Assembly (NCBI RefSeq): GCF_030369675.1
Contig: NZ_CP128477.1
Location: forward strand, 1,488,001 to 1,552,000
Source: Peteryoungia algae
GTDB taxonomy: Bacteria > Pseudomonadota > Alphaproteobacteria > Rhizobiales > Rhizobiaceae
Reading direction: 5' to 3'
Length of the DNA stretch: 64,000 nucleotides
The notes below the pieces were generated by a model. That model was not told the origin of the DNA. It saw only the letters and a program-made list of their open reading frames with translations, and searched no databases. This document shows, in pieces, positions 51,306-61,304 of this stretch (its first letter is position 1; every line of letters begins with the position of its first letter). Both the position numbers and the translations under genes were made by a program.

Positions 51306-52820
51306 TTAGAAGAAGCCGAGGGCCTTCGGGCTGTAGCTCACCAGCATGTTCTTGGTCTGCTGGTAATGGTCGAGCATCATCTTGTGCGTCTCGCGGCCAA
51401 TGCCGGACTGCTTGTAGCCCCCGAAGGCCGCATGCGCCGGATAGGCATGGTAGCAATTGGTCCACACCCGCCCGGCCTGGATGTTGCGGCCGAAATTGTA
51501 GCAGGTGTTTGCATCGCGGCTCCACACGCCAGCACCAAGGCCGTAGAGCGTGTCATTGGCGATCTCCAACGCTTCCGCCTCATCCTTGAAGGTCGTGACC
51601 GAAACCACGGGTCCAAAAATCTCTTCCTGGAACACCCGCATCTTGTTGTGGCCCTTGAACACCGTCGGCTTGACGTAATAGCCACCCGCCAGATCGCCCG
51701 GGAGGTTGTTGCGCTCGCCACCGATCAGCACTTCGGCACCTTCCTGGCGGCCGATGTCCATATAGGACAGGATTTTCTCCAACTGTTCGGAAGAGGCTTG
51801 CGCGCCGATCATCGTCGACATGTCGAGCGGGTCACCTTGGCGGATCGCGGCAACGCGCTTGATCGCCTTTTCCATGAAGCGATCATAGATCTTCTCATGC
51901 ACCAGTGCGCGGCTTGGGCAGGTGCAGACTTCGCCCTGATTGAGCGCGAACATCGCGAAGCCTTCCAGCGCCTTGTCGAGATAGTCGTCATCCTCGCGCA
52001 TGACGTCTTCAAAGAAGATATTCGGCGACTTGCCGCCGAGCTCCAGCGTCACCGGGATCAGGTTCTGGCTGGCATACTGCATGATGAGGCGACCGGTCGA
52101 AGTCTCGCCGGTAAAGGCGATCTTGGCGATGCGCGGGCTTGTCGCAAGCGGCTTGCCGGCTTCAAGCCCGAAACCGTTGACGATGTTGAGCACGCCCGCC
52201 GGCAGCAGATCGCCGACCAGCTCGATCCAGACGAGGATGGACGCCGGCGTCTGTTCGGCCGGCTTCAGCACGACGCAGTTTCCGGCAGCCAGCGCCGGTG
52301 CCATCTTCCAGGCCGCCATAAGGATTGGAAAATTCCACGGAATGATCTGGCCGACGACGCCAAGCGGCTCATGGAAATGATAGGCGATCGTCTCGTGGTC
52401 GACCTCGCCGATCGTTCCTTCCTGCGCGCGGATGCAGGATGCAAAATAGCGGAAGTGGTCGATGGCGAGCGGAATGTCCGCCGCCATTGTTTCGCGCAGC
52501 GGCTTGCCGTTATCTAGGGTCTCTGCCCGGGCGAGCAGTTCGAGATTGTCCTCCATCCGCTGGGCGATCTTCATCAGGATGTTGGAGCGCTCGGTGGTCG
52601 ATGTGCGACCCCACTTGTCTTTCGCGGCATGAGCAGCGTCGAGCGCAAGATTGATGTCATGCTCGTCGGACCTCGCGATGTCGCAGAGCTTGCCCCCTGT
52701 CACTGGCGTGGTGTTTTCGAAATAACGACCATTGACCGGCTCGCGGAACTCCCCGCCGATGAAGTTTCCGTATTTCAGCTTGAACGGCGAAGCAGCAATG
52801 GCCTGAACCTGAATATTCAT
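51306..52820 (-). CDS. exaC: NAD-dependent aldehyde dehydrogenase (ExaC/AcoD type)
   Basis: This 504-residue enzyme oxidises acetaldehyde or similar aldehydes to acids. The catalytic Cys lies in [16 protein letters not shown], the general base Glu in [16 protein letters not shown], and the NAD segment is [15 protein letters not shown]. The sequence and the DUF779 neighbour match ExaC/AcoD. ATG 52820 follows GGGAGGATGACAG. The GAF-Fis regulator upstream on the same strand is the likely activator. Confidence 0.92.
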   Translation of the reverse strand: MNIQVQAIAASPFKLKYGNFIGGEFREPVNGRYFENTTPVTGGKLCDIARSDEHDINLALDAAHAAKDKWGRTSTTERSNILMKIAQRMEDNLELLARAETLDNGKPLRETMAADIPLAIDHFRYFASCIRAQEGTIGEVDHETIAYHFHEPLGVVGQIIPWNFPILMAAWKMAPALAAGNCVVLKPAEQTPASILVWIELVGDLLPAGVLNIVNGFGLEAGKPLATSPRIAKIAFTGETSTGRLIMQYASQNLIPVTLELGGKSPNIFFEDVMREDDDYLDKALEGFAMFALNQGEVCTCPSRALVHEKIYDRFMEKAIKRVAAIRQGDPLDMSTMIGAQASSEQLEKILSYMDIGRQEGAEVLIGGERNNLPGDLAGGYYVKPTVFKGHNKMRVFQEEIFGPVVSVTTFKDEAEALEIANDTLYGLGAGVWSRDANTCYNFGRNIQAGRVWTNCYHAYPAHAAFGGYKQSGIGRETHKMMLDHYQQTKNMLVSYSPKALGFF

Positions 52821-52872
52821 CTGTCATCCTCCCTGTGCAGGAACCCCTCCCGGGCTCCCATAACAGGATGAT

Positions 52873-52948
52873 CACAGTGTTCTGCTTGCGTTTGAAGCCA
52901 TGGGACACAGTGCTGCAGCGCACAGTGTTTCAGGAATGCGACACACTG
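52873..52948. promoter_or_regulatory. Cluster of CACAGTG repeats upstream of the aldehyde dehydrogenase gene
   Basis: CACAGTG occurs at 52873-52879, 52906-52912 and 52921-52927, with CACACTG at 52942-52948. These lie between the regulator and the dehydrogenase gene and look like activator binding sites. Confidence 0.5.
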
Positions 52949-52956
52949 CCGCCTCC

Positions 52957-53925
52957 TTACTGCAACTGGAAGCGCTTCATCTTCCGGTGAAGTGTGGCGC
53001 GACTGATGCCGAGCATCTGGGCCGCCTGCGAGACATTGCCACTCGTGCGCGACAACACGCGCCGAAGTGCCGCTCGCTCTGCATCCTCCAGGTCGGACAT
53101 GCCCTCTCCACGCCGCTCGCCGCGTGTTTCGCGCAGCGCGTCGGTGGCCGGCAGCCCCTGAGCGATGATGACGTCATCGAGTTTCAGCGCCACCCGCGCG
53201 GCTTTGGTTGCACCGAGAATGAGATCATCTCCGTCGACGGCAATCAGGGCGGAGAAGGAATTCGCCTGCGGCACGACCACGATCCGCGCGCCGGCAAAGG
53301 CCTGACGGAAGAGGTTCGCCTCGACGCGCGCGGCCGCATCGCGGACGGCCTGGGACAATACGGCGAGTGTCATGTCCGAAACGTCATTGCGGCAAGTGGA
53401 GACATCCAGTGCGGCCGCCACCCGACCGAGATGGTCGCGGATTGGCGCCGTTGCGCAGGAAAGCCCGATATTGGCGCTCATGAAATGCTGGTCGCGATGG
53501 ATGACGACGGCACGCTCGTCGGCGAGTGCCGTACCGATACCATTGGTCCCGACGCTCGGTTCGCTCCACATCGTCTGTTGCCAGAGCCCGAGTGCCCGGA
53601 ATTCCACATCATCGCCGGGTGCTCCACGACGGTCGACGACAATGCCGTCGGCATCGGCGAGAATGATGCAGCAGCCGGATCGTCCGATCATCTGGTAAAG
53701 TCGATCGACCTCGTCTGCAGAACTGCCGATCAGGCGCTCCATGCGCGCATGCGCTTCCCGAAAGGCTGCGTCGTCAACCTGCACCGGCTTGCGCGCCTCT
53801 TCGGGCTGCAGGCGGTAAAGGTTGAGGCAGCGGCTCCACGATGCAGCAACGGGTGACGTCACGGCAGCCGAAGCCTTCTGCGCCGTCGAATAGACGAGAT
53901 CAGAATGGCGGATTTCCTGTCGCAT
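52957..53925 (-). CDS. GAF-Fis regulator (AcoR-like without the AAA+ domain)
   Basis: This 322-residue protein has the AcoR-type N-terminus (SWSRCLNLYRL), a GAF domain (about 70-225, with GCCIILADADGIVVDRRG and SVGTNGIGTALAD) and a C-terminal Fis-type HTH (RTSGNVSQAAQMLGISRATLHRKMKRF). The sigma-54-interacting AAA+ ATPase found in AcoR is missing, so it should act on ordinary promoters. ATG 53925 follows GGGAGGAG. It probably controls the downstream aldehyde dehydrogenase. Confidence 0.85.
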   Translation of the reverse strand: MRQEIRHSDLVYSTAQKASAAVTSPVAASWSRCLNLYRLQPEEARKPVQVDDAAFREAHARMERLIGSSADEVDRLYQMIGRSGCCIILADADGIVVDRRGAPGDDVEFRALGLWQQTMWSEPSVGTNGIGTALADERAVVIHRDQHFMSANIGLSCATAPIRDHLGRVAAALDVSTCRNDVSDMTLAVLSQAVRDAAARVEANLFRQAFAGARIVVVPQANSFSALIAVDGDDLILGATKAARVALKLDDVIIAQGLPATDALRETRGERRGEGMSDLEDAERAALRRVLSRTSGNVSQAAQMLGISRATLHRKMKRFQLQ

Positions 53926-54070
53926 CGGCTCCTCCCAAAGCACATCCGCCAGTATGCGCCTTCCTCCGACCGTGGCAATCGCTCAATCCAGCGGCAAAAG
54001 ACAGCCGCTCGATTTGCTCAGGAAAGTGGCGCAGTTCTGCGACAGTTCGCCTGACCGATGCTGCTGCCAC

Positions 54071-56176
54071 TCATGCGGCGAGTTCGCCCGGCTTGCCTTC
54101 GGAAATCTGCCCGGCATCCGCGCTGGCTTCGAGCCCGGCCTTGGCGGCCGCTGGAGGCGGATTGACGATATCCTGAATCTCCGACAAGGGCTGGGGTCTG
54201 CCATAGAAATAGCCCTGCACCTGCTCGCAGCCCTCGTCCTGAAGGAAGCGCAGATGCTCGGCATTCTCCACGCCTTCCGCGAGCACCGGAATATCGAGGC
54301 TCTGCGCGAGAATGAGCGTCGAGCGCACGATCGCGGCCGACTGCCGGTTGTCGGCGACATTGTCGATGAAGCCGCGGTCGATCTTGATCTTGTCGAAGGG
54401 GAAAAGCTGCAGCGTGGAGAGCGAGGAATAGCCGGTGCCATAATCGTCCATGGCAATCTTCACACCGATCGCCTTGAGCTGCCGGATGATCAAAAGGGCA
54501 TGCTGCTGGTCGACGATGATGCCGGACTCGGTGATCTCGAGTTCGAGCCGTGCCGGATCAAGACCGGTTTCGGCAAGAATTTCGCGGACCCGCTGCGGAA
54601 AATTGGCATTGGCGAGCTGTTTCGGCGCGACATTGACAGCAATCTTGAGCGGATTGCCCCATTTGACCGCCTCTACACAGGCTTGCCGCAGCACCCAGTC
54701 CCCCAACTCCATGATGAAGCCCGTGCGCTCCGCAATCGGGATGAACTCGACCGGCGAGACCATGCCGCGACGAGGATGGAGCCAGCGCAGGAGAACCTCG
54801 AACCCGATCACCTCGCCGGACTTGGTATTGTTCTGCTTCTGGAAATAGAGCTGGAACTCGCCGCGCTGCAGACCTGTGCGCATATCCATGGCGAGCGCGC
54901 TGCGCTCGCGTGCGGCCTGGTCCATCGACTTGTCGTAGAAACAGATATTGTTGGATCCCGTGGCCTTCGCCCGATACATGGCGATATCGGCCTGAGCCAG
55001 CAGGTCGTCGACATCTTCTGCGGCATCGGGATAGACGGTGACGCCGATGCTGGTGCCGACCGAGAGCGTCAGCCCCTGCCATTCGATCGAGGCATTGATC
55101 TCGGTAATGATCCCGCGAGCGAAGTTCTCGGCCTCGGCCGCCGTGAAGATGCGAGGGCTGACGGCGATGAATTCATCTCCGCCGATACGCGCGACGAACT
55201 CACCCGACCGCAGATTCCGGGTCATGCGCTCGGCGACGACCCGCAGAACGTGATCACCCGCCGCATGTCCATGCACATCATTGATCTCCTTGAACCGGTC
55301 CAGGTCGAAGGAGAAGACATAGATGCGTTCATTCCGCGCCGTCGGCGTTTCCATGACATGCCCGACCCGCTCGAGAAAAGCGGCCCGATTCGGCAGGCCG
55401 GTCAGTGCGTCATGCAGCGAGAGCTGGCGGTAACGTTCGACGGCCGACTTGTTCGACTGGCGATCGATCACATAGGTCATCGCTCCGATCGCCAGAATCA
55501 GCAGCGTGACGAACATGAGGACGACCGTCATCACACTCTCGGGCAGCATGTTCGCGGGCATCGAGGCGGCGGAATTCGGCACGACGGTCAACGCTGTCAT
55601 GCCGATGAAATGGGTCGACGCAATGGCGAGGACGAGTGCCAGGCCGCCGCCGTAGCGGCAAAAGCGGGTCACGGGACGCGCAACACGACTCGTCGCCATC
55701 GCGCCGAACAGGCCAGCAGCCAGCAGAGACGCCGCAACATAGCTATTGTCCCACTCCAGATGCCCCTGCACCTCATAGCCGGACATGCCGATATAATGCA
55801 TGGAGGCGATGCCCGCACCGACGATGGCACCACCCGCCTCGATCAGCAGGCTCCGCTGGGTGGCAGTGGCAATCGAAAGCCCGGCCCCGGTCACCGCGAT
55901 GGCCAGCACAAGAGACAGGAGCGTCGCAGTCGGCTTGTAGCCGGTGAGCACAGCCGCATCATAACCCATCATGGCCACGAAATGCGTCGTCCAGATCGCC
56001 GACCCGCCAATGATCGCGGTGAGCGCCGTCCAGCTCGCACGCATGGCGCCCCTTGTGTTGCGCATGCGGCTGAACAGCCGCATCGTCAAAAAGGAACCAA
56101 GGACGCAAACGACAACCGCTCCGATGAGTGAGAGCGGATTGTGATCGACGGCGATGCAGGAAAGTACTGCGAGCAT
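54071..56176 (-). CDS. MHYT-GGDEF-EAL membrane protein (cyclic di-GMP turnover)
   Basis: This 701-residue protein has seven membrane segments carrying three MHYT-type motifs (THFVAMM near 64, MHYIGM near 126, THFIGM near 188), proposed to bind copper and sense a gas or redox state. A GGDEF domain (332-336 intact) and an EAL domain (EVL at 460-462) follow. The inhibitory-site RxxD is RSGE, so product inhibition may be lost. ATG 56176 (MLAVLSCIAV) matches homologues; the frame extends to 56254. No clear ribosome site precedes it. Confidence 0.87.
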   Translation of the reverse strand: MLAVLSCIAVDHNPLSLIGAVVVCVLGSFLTMRLFSRMRNTRGAMRASWTALTAIIGGSAIWTTHFVAMMGYDAAVLTGYKPTATLLSLVLAIAVTGAGLSIATATQRSLLIEAGGAIVGAGIASMHYIGMSGYEVQGHLEWDNSYVAASLLAAGLFGAMATSRVARPVTRFCRYGGGLALVLAIASTHFIGMTALTVVPNSAASMPANMLPESVMTVVLMFVTLLILAIGAMTYVIDRQSNKSAVERYRQLSLHDALTGLPNRAAFLERVGHVMETPTARNERIYVFSFDLDRFKEINDVHGHAAGDHVLRVVAERMTRNLRSGEFVARIGGDEFIAVSPRIFTAAEAENFARGIITEINASIEWQGLTLSVGTSIGVTVYPDAAEDVDDLLAQADIAMYRAKATGSNNICFYDKSMDQAARERSALAMDMRTGLQRGEFQLYFQKQNNTKSGEVIGFEVLLRWLHPRRGMVSPVEFIPIAERTGFIMELGDWVLRQACVEAVKWGNPLKIAVNVAPKQLANANFPQRVREILAETGLDPARLELEITESGIIVDQQHALLIIRQLKAIGVKIAMDDYGTGYSSLSTLQLFPFDKIKIDRGFIDNVADNRQSAAIVRSTLILAQSLDIPVLAEGVENAEHLRFLQDEGCEQVQGYFYGRPQPLSEIQDIVNPPPAAAKAGLEASADAGQISEGKPGELAA

Positions 56177-56470
56177 AAGTGAAAACCAGTTGAATCGGAG
56201 AAATAAAACATAACAATAGTCAATTGCTAAATGCTCACCGGGCATGGTTACCAAATCCGATCCCGGGCGCGGTTCCGACCAAAAGGGATCACGAACGCGT
56301 TATTGTTGGCTTTCCCCGCGAGAACCTTGCCATTCCGCCACATCTGGTCTATAGGCGCCCGATCCGCACAGACACCCTTGGAGGCAATGTGGATGGGACC
56401 GGAAACGGTCTCCGGTTCTGGCATGGCATAGAAGCCGCCAGGGCTCTCCAGTAACTTGAAAGGTAAAGCC

Positions 56471-57079
56471 ATGAGCCACGCTTCTTACGAGCTCAAGGCC
56501 GTAGCACGCGAACGGGTAGGTAAGGGGTCCTCCCGCGAACTTCGCCGCAACGGTCTCATCCCGGCTGTCATCTATGGTGACAAGCAGGCCCCGATTGCGA
56601 TCTCGATCAACACGAACGAGGTCACCAAGCGTATCCATGCCGGCGGTTTCATGACCACGGTTGCCACCATCGATCTCGATGGCAAGAAGATCCGCGTTCT
56701 GCCCAAGGACTACCAGCTCGACGTCGTTCGTGATTTCACGATGCATATCGACTTCCTGCGCGTCTCGGCAAACAGCCAGGTTTCGGTTCAGGTACCGGTT
56801 CACTTCATCAATGATGAGAAGTCGGCCATCAAGACCGGCGCCGTTCTCAACATCGTTCGTCACGAAGTTGAACTGCACTGCCCGGCTTCCGACATCCCGG
56901 AAGCAATCACCGTTGACCTCGCCGGCCTCAAGGTCGGTGACGCGATCCACATTTCGGCTGTCCAGCTGCCGAAGGGTGTGACGCCTGTGATCGCCGATCG
57001 CGATTTCACGATCGCCACGATCGTCGCGCCGGCTGCCGGTGTTGCCGAAGACGAGAGCGAAGAAGCGACCGAAGGCTGA
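56471..57079 (+). CDS. rplY: 50S ribosomal protein L25/general stress protein Ctc
   Basis: This 202-residue protein binds 5S rRNA through its N-terminal domain ([31 protein letters not shown]). The C-terminal TL5 domain (about 100-190, with [17 protein letters not shown]) makes it the long Ctc form. ATG 56471 follows GAAAGG. It is normally near pth and ychF in rhizobia; here two genes intervene before pth. Confidence 0.95.
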   Translation: MSHASYELKAVARERVGKGSSRELRRNGLIPAVIYGDKQAPIAISINTNEVTKRIHAGGFMTTVATIDLDGKKIRVLPKDYQLDVVRDFTMHIDFLRVSANSQVSVQVPVHFINDEKSAIKTGAVLNIVRHEVELHCPASDIPEAITVDLAGLKVGDAIHISAVQLPKGVTPVIADRDFTIATIVAPAAGVAEDESEEATEG

Positions 57080-57103
57080 TCCTTCGCGCCCTTCTGATTT
57101 CGA

Positions 57104-57132
57104 AACCCGTCTCCGCAAGGAGGCGGGTTTTC
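57104..57132 (+). terminator. Intrinsic terminator after rplY
   Basis: ACCCG-t-CTCC, loop GCAA, GGAG-g-CGGGT, followed by TTTTC. Confidence 0.8.
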
Positions 57133-57288
57133 TCGTTCCGGGACAGGCTCCGCTGAAATCCTCGTTTCCGAGTATTCGGCTTTAGGCAGATTTAAACGGT
57201 TTTGTGAAAGCCTGCGCGCTCAATCCAGACGCGAGGGACCGTTGAAGACAATGTCGGACAGCCCGAACCCTGCGGAGCACAAGGCGCA

Positions 57289-59667
57289 ATGACACGATCG
57301 GTCGAGAGCAGATTCCTCGCCATCGTCGGCATTACGATCTTCATTTTGGTCGTGCCGCTCTTTGGGCTGTTCCTGTCGCTTGCGACGGAACGGGCCGCAA
57401 ACGAGCAGCAGCAGAACCTCGACATTCTGCTGGCCGCCAATGCCCAGGCGCTTGCCAAGCCGCTCTGGGACTTCGATCAGGAAAGCGTGGAGCAGATCAC
57501 CGCCACGATCGTCTCCAACGGACCTGTCACAAGGGTCAACGTCAAGGACATATCGGGCGGCATCTCGGTCTCGATGCCGGCGCTGCCAAGATGGTCGAAG
57601 AACGGACTGGAATCGATCACGCGGGAGATCCACTACCGCGCCGTCGAAGGGCCGAAACACGTCGGCACCATCACCATCTACTACAGCCGGATCGACATGT
57701 TCTCCTCGCTGCGCCAGGCAGAGGTCATGCTGATCGGCATCTTCATGCTGGCCGTCATCGGCGTCGTGGGCTCCGCCATCATCGGCAACCGCCTGATGGT
57801 GATGAAGCCGCTCCTGAAGCTGACGGCCGCAATCGAGGCGACCCGTCGGCTCGGCTCCCGCCACCATGTCGACTGGCAGTCGAATGACGAGATCGGACGC
57901 CTGGCCCGCAGCTTCAACGCCATGCAGATCAAACTCGAGCAGGAGGAAGGCGAACTCCGCCTCGCCCACCGCCGTTCGACGGACATCTACAACACGACGC
58001 CCGCCATGCTGTTTTCCCTCGACGAGGAAGACCGGATCACCGGCGTCAGCGAATACTGGCTGCTCGCCACCGGCTATCAGCGCCATCAGGTCGTCGGACG
58101 AAAATTCGTCGAACTCGTGCCGAAGGACGCCCGGACCGCCTATCAGGAACGCAAGAAGACGTGCGCCATCGCCGATGTCCTGGAAGCCACGACCCAGTTC
58201 GTCTGTGCCAATGGCACGATCATGGATGTCCTGATCGCCGAGGCGAGCCGCAAGATCGAAGGCGCGAAGGAAGATCTGTCCCTGAGCGTCATGACGGACG
58301 TGACCGCCCTCAAGCAGTCCGAGGAACGCAACCATCATCAGGCGATCACCGACCATCTGACGGGGCTTCGCAACCGCCAGGGCTTCGAGACGGCCCTCGA
58401 CAATGAGATTGCCGCAACCGACGAGGCCGGCGAGGAGCTCGCCTGCATCTTCGTCGACCTCGACCGCTTCAAGTGGATCAATGACAATCTCGGCCACCAG
58501 GCCGGTGACATAGTCCTCTGTCGTTTCGTCGAAAGCATGAACCTGCGTCTTCCCGAAGGCGCGATTGCCGCCCGCCTCGGCGGCGATGAATTTGCCGTGC
58601 TGCTGCGCGGCCCGGCGATCGAAGAGGTCGCGACGGAAATCAGCCGGACACTGTGCGATATCTTCATCGAACCGATGACCATCGACGGCTCGACCGTGCG
58701 CCTCAGCGCCAGCATCGGCATCGCGCTCTACCCGAGCCATGCCGCCAATGCCGCCGAGCTGCTGCAGAAATCCGACATGGCCATGTATAGCAAGAAGCGC
58801 GACGGCAAGAACGGCGCTCAGCTCTACAATTCCGACATTCAGGACCACACCCGCCGCCGGGCCGAGATCGAGCACGACATCGAGGAAGGTCTGGCAGAGG
58901 ACTGGTTCGACGCCTACTTCCAGCCGATCGTCGAAGTCGGAAGCGGCCGGACCGTCGGCTACGAAGCCCTGATGCGTCTCGTTCACCCCGAGCGTGGCAT
59001 CATCCCGCCTGCCCAACTCATCCGGGTCGCGGAAGAGAACGGCGCGATCAGCCGTCTCGGCGGCAAGGTCCTGGAAAAGGCGCTGGCAAACCTTGCAAAG
59101 CTCAGCGCAGCGACCGGCGATCAGGACGCCTATCTCGCCGTCAATTTCTCGCCGCTGCAGTTCGATCCGTCGCTACCGGTTCGCCTCGCCGCCTTGACCA
59201 CCCAGTTCGAGATTGCACCGCACCGGATCGTCATCGAGATCACGGAAGCGACGCTCCTGCACGACAATCCGCAGATCCGCACGATCCTCGACGAGTTCAA
59301 CCGCTACGGCTATCGCCTGGCGCTCGACGATTTCGGTACGGGCTATTCATCGCTCAGCTACCTGAACCGGTTCCCCGTAGACATCGTCAAGATCGACCAG
59401 TCCTTCATCCGCTCGCTGACCGAGGACGAGGAAGAACTGCGCCACAAGAGCCGCATGCTCGTCGAAGGCATCACGGCGATCTCCCACAAGATGGAATGCA
59501 CCGTGGTCGCCGAAGGCATCGAGACCGACGAACAACGGCGCATCCTGGAAGAATTCGGCGTCGATTACGGCCAGGGTTATCATTTCGCCCGTCCGCAGCC
59601 GCTATCGGCACTCATCGAACAAGCCACTGCCAATCGGGCACGCCTGCAGAAGGCGTCTGCCGGCTGA
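57289..59667 (+). CDS. Membrane GGDEF-EAL protein with HAMP and PAS domains
   Basis: This 792-residue protein has TM1 (about 9-32), a periplasmic region of about 110 residues, TM2 (about 146-166), HAMP, a PAS domain (about 228-340), GGDEF (LGGDEF, 431-435) and EAL (YEALMRL, 559-561, with DDFGTGYSSLSYL). Both catalytic motifs are intact, so it could make or degrade cyclic di-GMP. No RxxD inhibitory site is seen. It is followed after 23 bases by a periplasmic binding protein, which may present its ligand to the periplasmic region. Confidence 0.9.
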   Translation: MTRSVESRFLAIVGITIFILVVPLFGLFLSLATERAANEQQQNLDILLAANAQALAKPLWDFDQESVEQITATIVSNGPVTRVNVKDISGGISVSMPALPRWSKNGLESITREIHYRAVEGPKHVGTITIYYSRIDMFSSLRQAEVMLIGIFMLAVIGVVGSAIIGNRLMVMKPLLKLTAAIEATRRLGSRHHVDWQSNDEIGRLARSFNAMQIKLEQEEGELRLAHRRSTDIYNTTPAMLFSLDEEDRITGVSEYWLLATGYQRHQVVGRKFVELVPKDARTAYQERKKTCAIADVLEATTQFVCANGTIMDVLIAEASRKIEGAKEDLSLSVMTDVTALKQSEERNHHQAITDHLTGLRNRQGFETALDNEIAATDEAGEELACIFVDLDRFKWINDNLGHQAGDIVLCRFVESMNLRLPEGAIAARLGGDEFAVLLRGPAIEEVATEISRTLCDIFIEPMTIDGSTVRLSASIGIALYPSHAANAAELLQKSDMAMYSKKRDGKNGAQLYNSDIQDHTRRRAEIEHDIEEGLAEDWFDAYFQPIVEVGSGRTVGYEALMRLVHPERGIIPPAQLIRVAEENGAISRLGGKVLEKALANLAKLSAATGDQDAYLAVNFSPLQFDPSLPVRLAALTTQFEIAPHRIVIEITEATLLHDNPQIRTILDEFNRYGYRLALDDFGTGYSSLSYLNRFPVDIVKIDQSFIRSLTEDEEELRHKSRMLVEGITAISHKMECTVVAEGIETDEQRRILEEFGVDYGQGYHFARPQPLSALIEQATANRARLQKASAG

Positions 59668-59690
59668 CATCAACGGAAGAGGGATCAGCA

Positions 59691-60431
59691 ATGAAAGTCC
59701 TTGCCATCATGCTTTCACTTGCGGCGGCCCCGGTCGCTGCCGCAGACACCGTCCACTTCACCACCGAGGACTACCCACCCTATAACTACCGGGAAGGCGA
59801 CCAGATCGTCGGTGCCGGCTATGATCAGCTCCTTCTGATGATGAAGGAGATCAATATCCCCTACACCATCGAGATGATGCCCTGGGCCCGGGCCATAGCG
59901 CTCGCCGAAACCGAGCCGATGCACTGCGTCTTCACGGCCGCCCACATCCCCGAACGCGACAAGAAGTTCAAATGGGTTGAGCCGGTCGCCGTCGGACGAA
60001 ATTTCATGGTGTCCCACAGGAAATCCGGCATTACGGTCGGAAACATTGAGGAGGCCAAGGGCTACATCGTCGGCACCCAGCGCAACGACTACACCCAGAC
60101 GCTGCTGGAGAACGAAGGCTTCCCGAAGATTGACCTTGCCACCGACCTGAAACTGACCCTGAAGAAGCTGCAAAGCAAGCGCATCGACCTGATGCCGATC
60201 TCCGAGCAGCACTATATCGAGCTGCAGGAAAAGGGTGAGGAACTCGAAGCGCAATTCGTCTTCTCGGAACAGATATTTGCCATCGCCTGCAACGCGAATT
60301 TTCCACAGGACCTGCTGGCCCGCATGCAGGGCGAGCTGGACAAGCTGATCGCCGACGGCACCCAGGCCAAGATCTTCGACACATACAATCTGCGCTACAC
60401 GAACTTCGGCCTGGTCGCGGCCAAACCCTGA
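59691..60431 (+). CDS. Periplasmic solute-binding protein (SBP_bac_3 family)
   Basis: This 246-residue protein has a signal peptide ([17 protein letters not shown], cleavage before ADTVHF) and a type-3 amino-acid-binding-like fold ([24 protein letters not shown]). The ATP-binding and permease genes of an ABC transporter are absent. AGAGGGATCAGCA precedes the ATG at 59691. Its only operon partner is the GGDEF-EAL gene, which suggests a sensing rather than uptake role. Confidence 0.85.
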   Translation: MKVLAIMLSLAAAPVAAADTVHFTTEDYPPYNYREGDQIVGAGYDQLLLMMKEINIPYTIEMMPWARAIALAETEPMHCVFTAAHIPERDKKFKWVEPVAVGRNFMVSHRKSGITVGNIEEAKGYIVGTQRNDYTQTLLENEGFPKIDLATDLKLTLKKLQSKRIDLMPISEQHYIELQEKGEELEAQFVFSEQIFAIACNANFPQDLLARMQGELDKLIADGTQAKIFDTYNLRYTNFGLVAAKP

Positions 60432-60443
60432 AGCTGCCGACAA

Positions 60444-60500
60444 CCGTCTTGACTTTCGCGCCATTTCGCTATGGGGAAAGGCAAAAGAACATCAAGACGG
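60444..60500 (+). promoter_or_regulatory. Long-range inverted repeat before pth
   Basis: CCGTCTTGA (60444-60452) and TCAAGACGG (60492-60500) are perfect 9-bp arms with a 39-base loop. TTGACT overlaps the left arm; the right arm is 10 bases from the pth start. Confidence 0.4.
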
Positions 60501-60510
60501 ATCTCGGGCG

Positions 60511-61236
60511 ATGATCATCCTGGCCGGCCTCGGCAATCCCGGTGCGCAATATCAGAAGAACCGGCACAATATCGGCTTCATGGCTGTCGACGCGATCCAG
60601 CGCCGCCACGGCTTCTCGCCATGGGCAAAGAAGTTCAAGGCCGAAATCGCGGAAGGCACGCTCGCCGGCGAGAAGGTCATGCTGATCAAGCCGCAGACCT
60701 TCATGAACCTGTCGGGCGAAAGCGTCGGCGAGGCCATGCGCTTCTACAAGCTTTCACCCGCAGACCTCATCGCCATCTACGATGAACTCGACCTCCTGCC
60801 CGGCAAGGCCCGCATCAAGACTGGCGGCGGCCATGGCGGACACAACGGCATCAAGTCGCTCGACGCCCATTGCGGCCTGAACTACCGGCGCCTGCGCCTC
60901 GGCATCGGCCATCCCGGCGACAAGTCCAAGGTCCACAACCACGTGCTCGGGGACTTTGCCAAGGTGGATGCCGAATGGCTGGATCCGCTGCTCGAAACGC
61001 TCGCCGACAATGCCGAGATGCTCGTGCGCGGTGAAGACTCGCAGCTGATGAACAAACTGGCGCTGGCGACCGGCGCCAAGGCCGAGGACGAAAAGCCCGC
61101 AAAGGCGCCCAAAGGCCCGAAGCCTGCCCAGTCCCATATCCATCAGGCCCGCAATTTCAATCAGCCGAAGAAGCTCCCCGAGAAGGGGCCCATGGCCGAG
61201 ATGCTGAAAAAGATGTTCGGCCCCAAGAGCGACTGA
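60511..61236 (+). CDS. pth: Peptidyl-tRNA hydrolase
   Basis: This 241-residue enzyme frees tRNA from prematurely dropped peptidyl-tRNA. It has [22 protein letters not shown] with the catalytic His, [17 protein letters not shown], the Asp in [27 protein letters not shown] and [11 protein letters not shown] basic C-terminal extension of about 45 residues (from [16 protein letters not shown]) goes beyond the 190-residue core and is common in rhizobia. The ribosome site is weak. Confidence 0.96.
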   Translation: MIILAGLGNPGAQYQKNRHNIGFMAVDAIQRRHGFSPWAKKFKAEIAEGTLAGEKVMLIKPQTFMNLSGESVGEAMRFYKLSPADLIAIYDELDLLPGKARIKTGGGHGGHNGIKSLDAHCGLNYRRLRLGIGHPGDKSKVHNHVLGDFAKVDAEWLDPLLETLADNAEMLVRGEDSQLMNKLALATGAKAEDEKPAKAPKGPKPAQSHIHQARNFNQPKKLPEKGPMAEMLKKMFGPKSD

Positions 61237-61304
61237 CATCCTGTTTTCAAGGGCACCTCCCCTGCCCGCAACCGACACACGCGCAAAACGACCGGAAGAC
61301 CGCC

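Noticed and set aside
52821..52956. Sigma-54 promoter before the aldehyde dehydrogenase
   Set aside because: No GG-N10-GC pair with the right spacing was found, and the adjacent regulator lacks the AAA+ domain needed for sigma-54.
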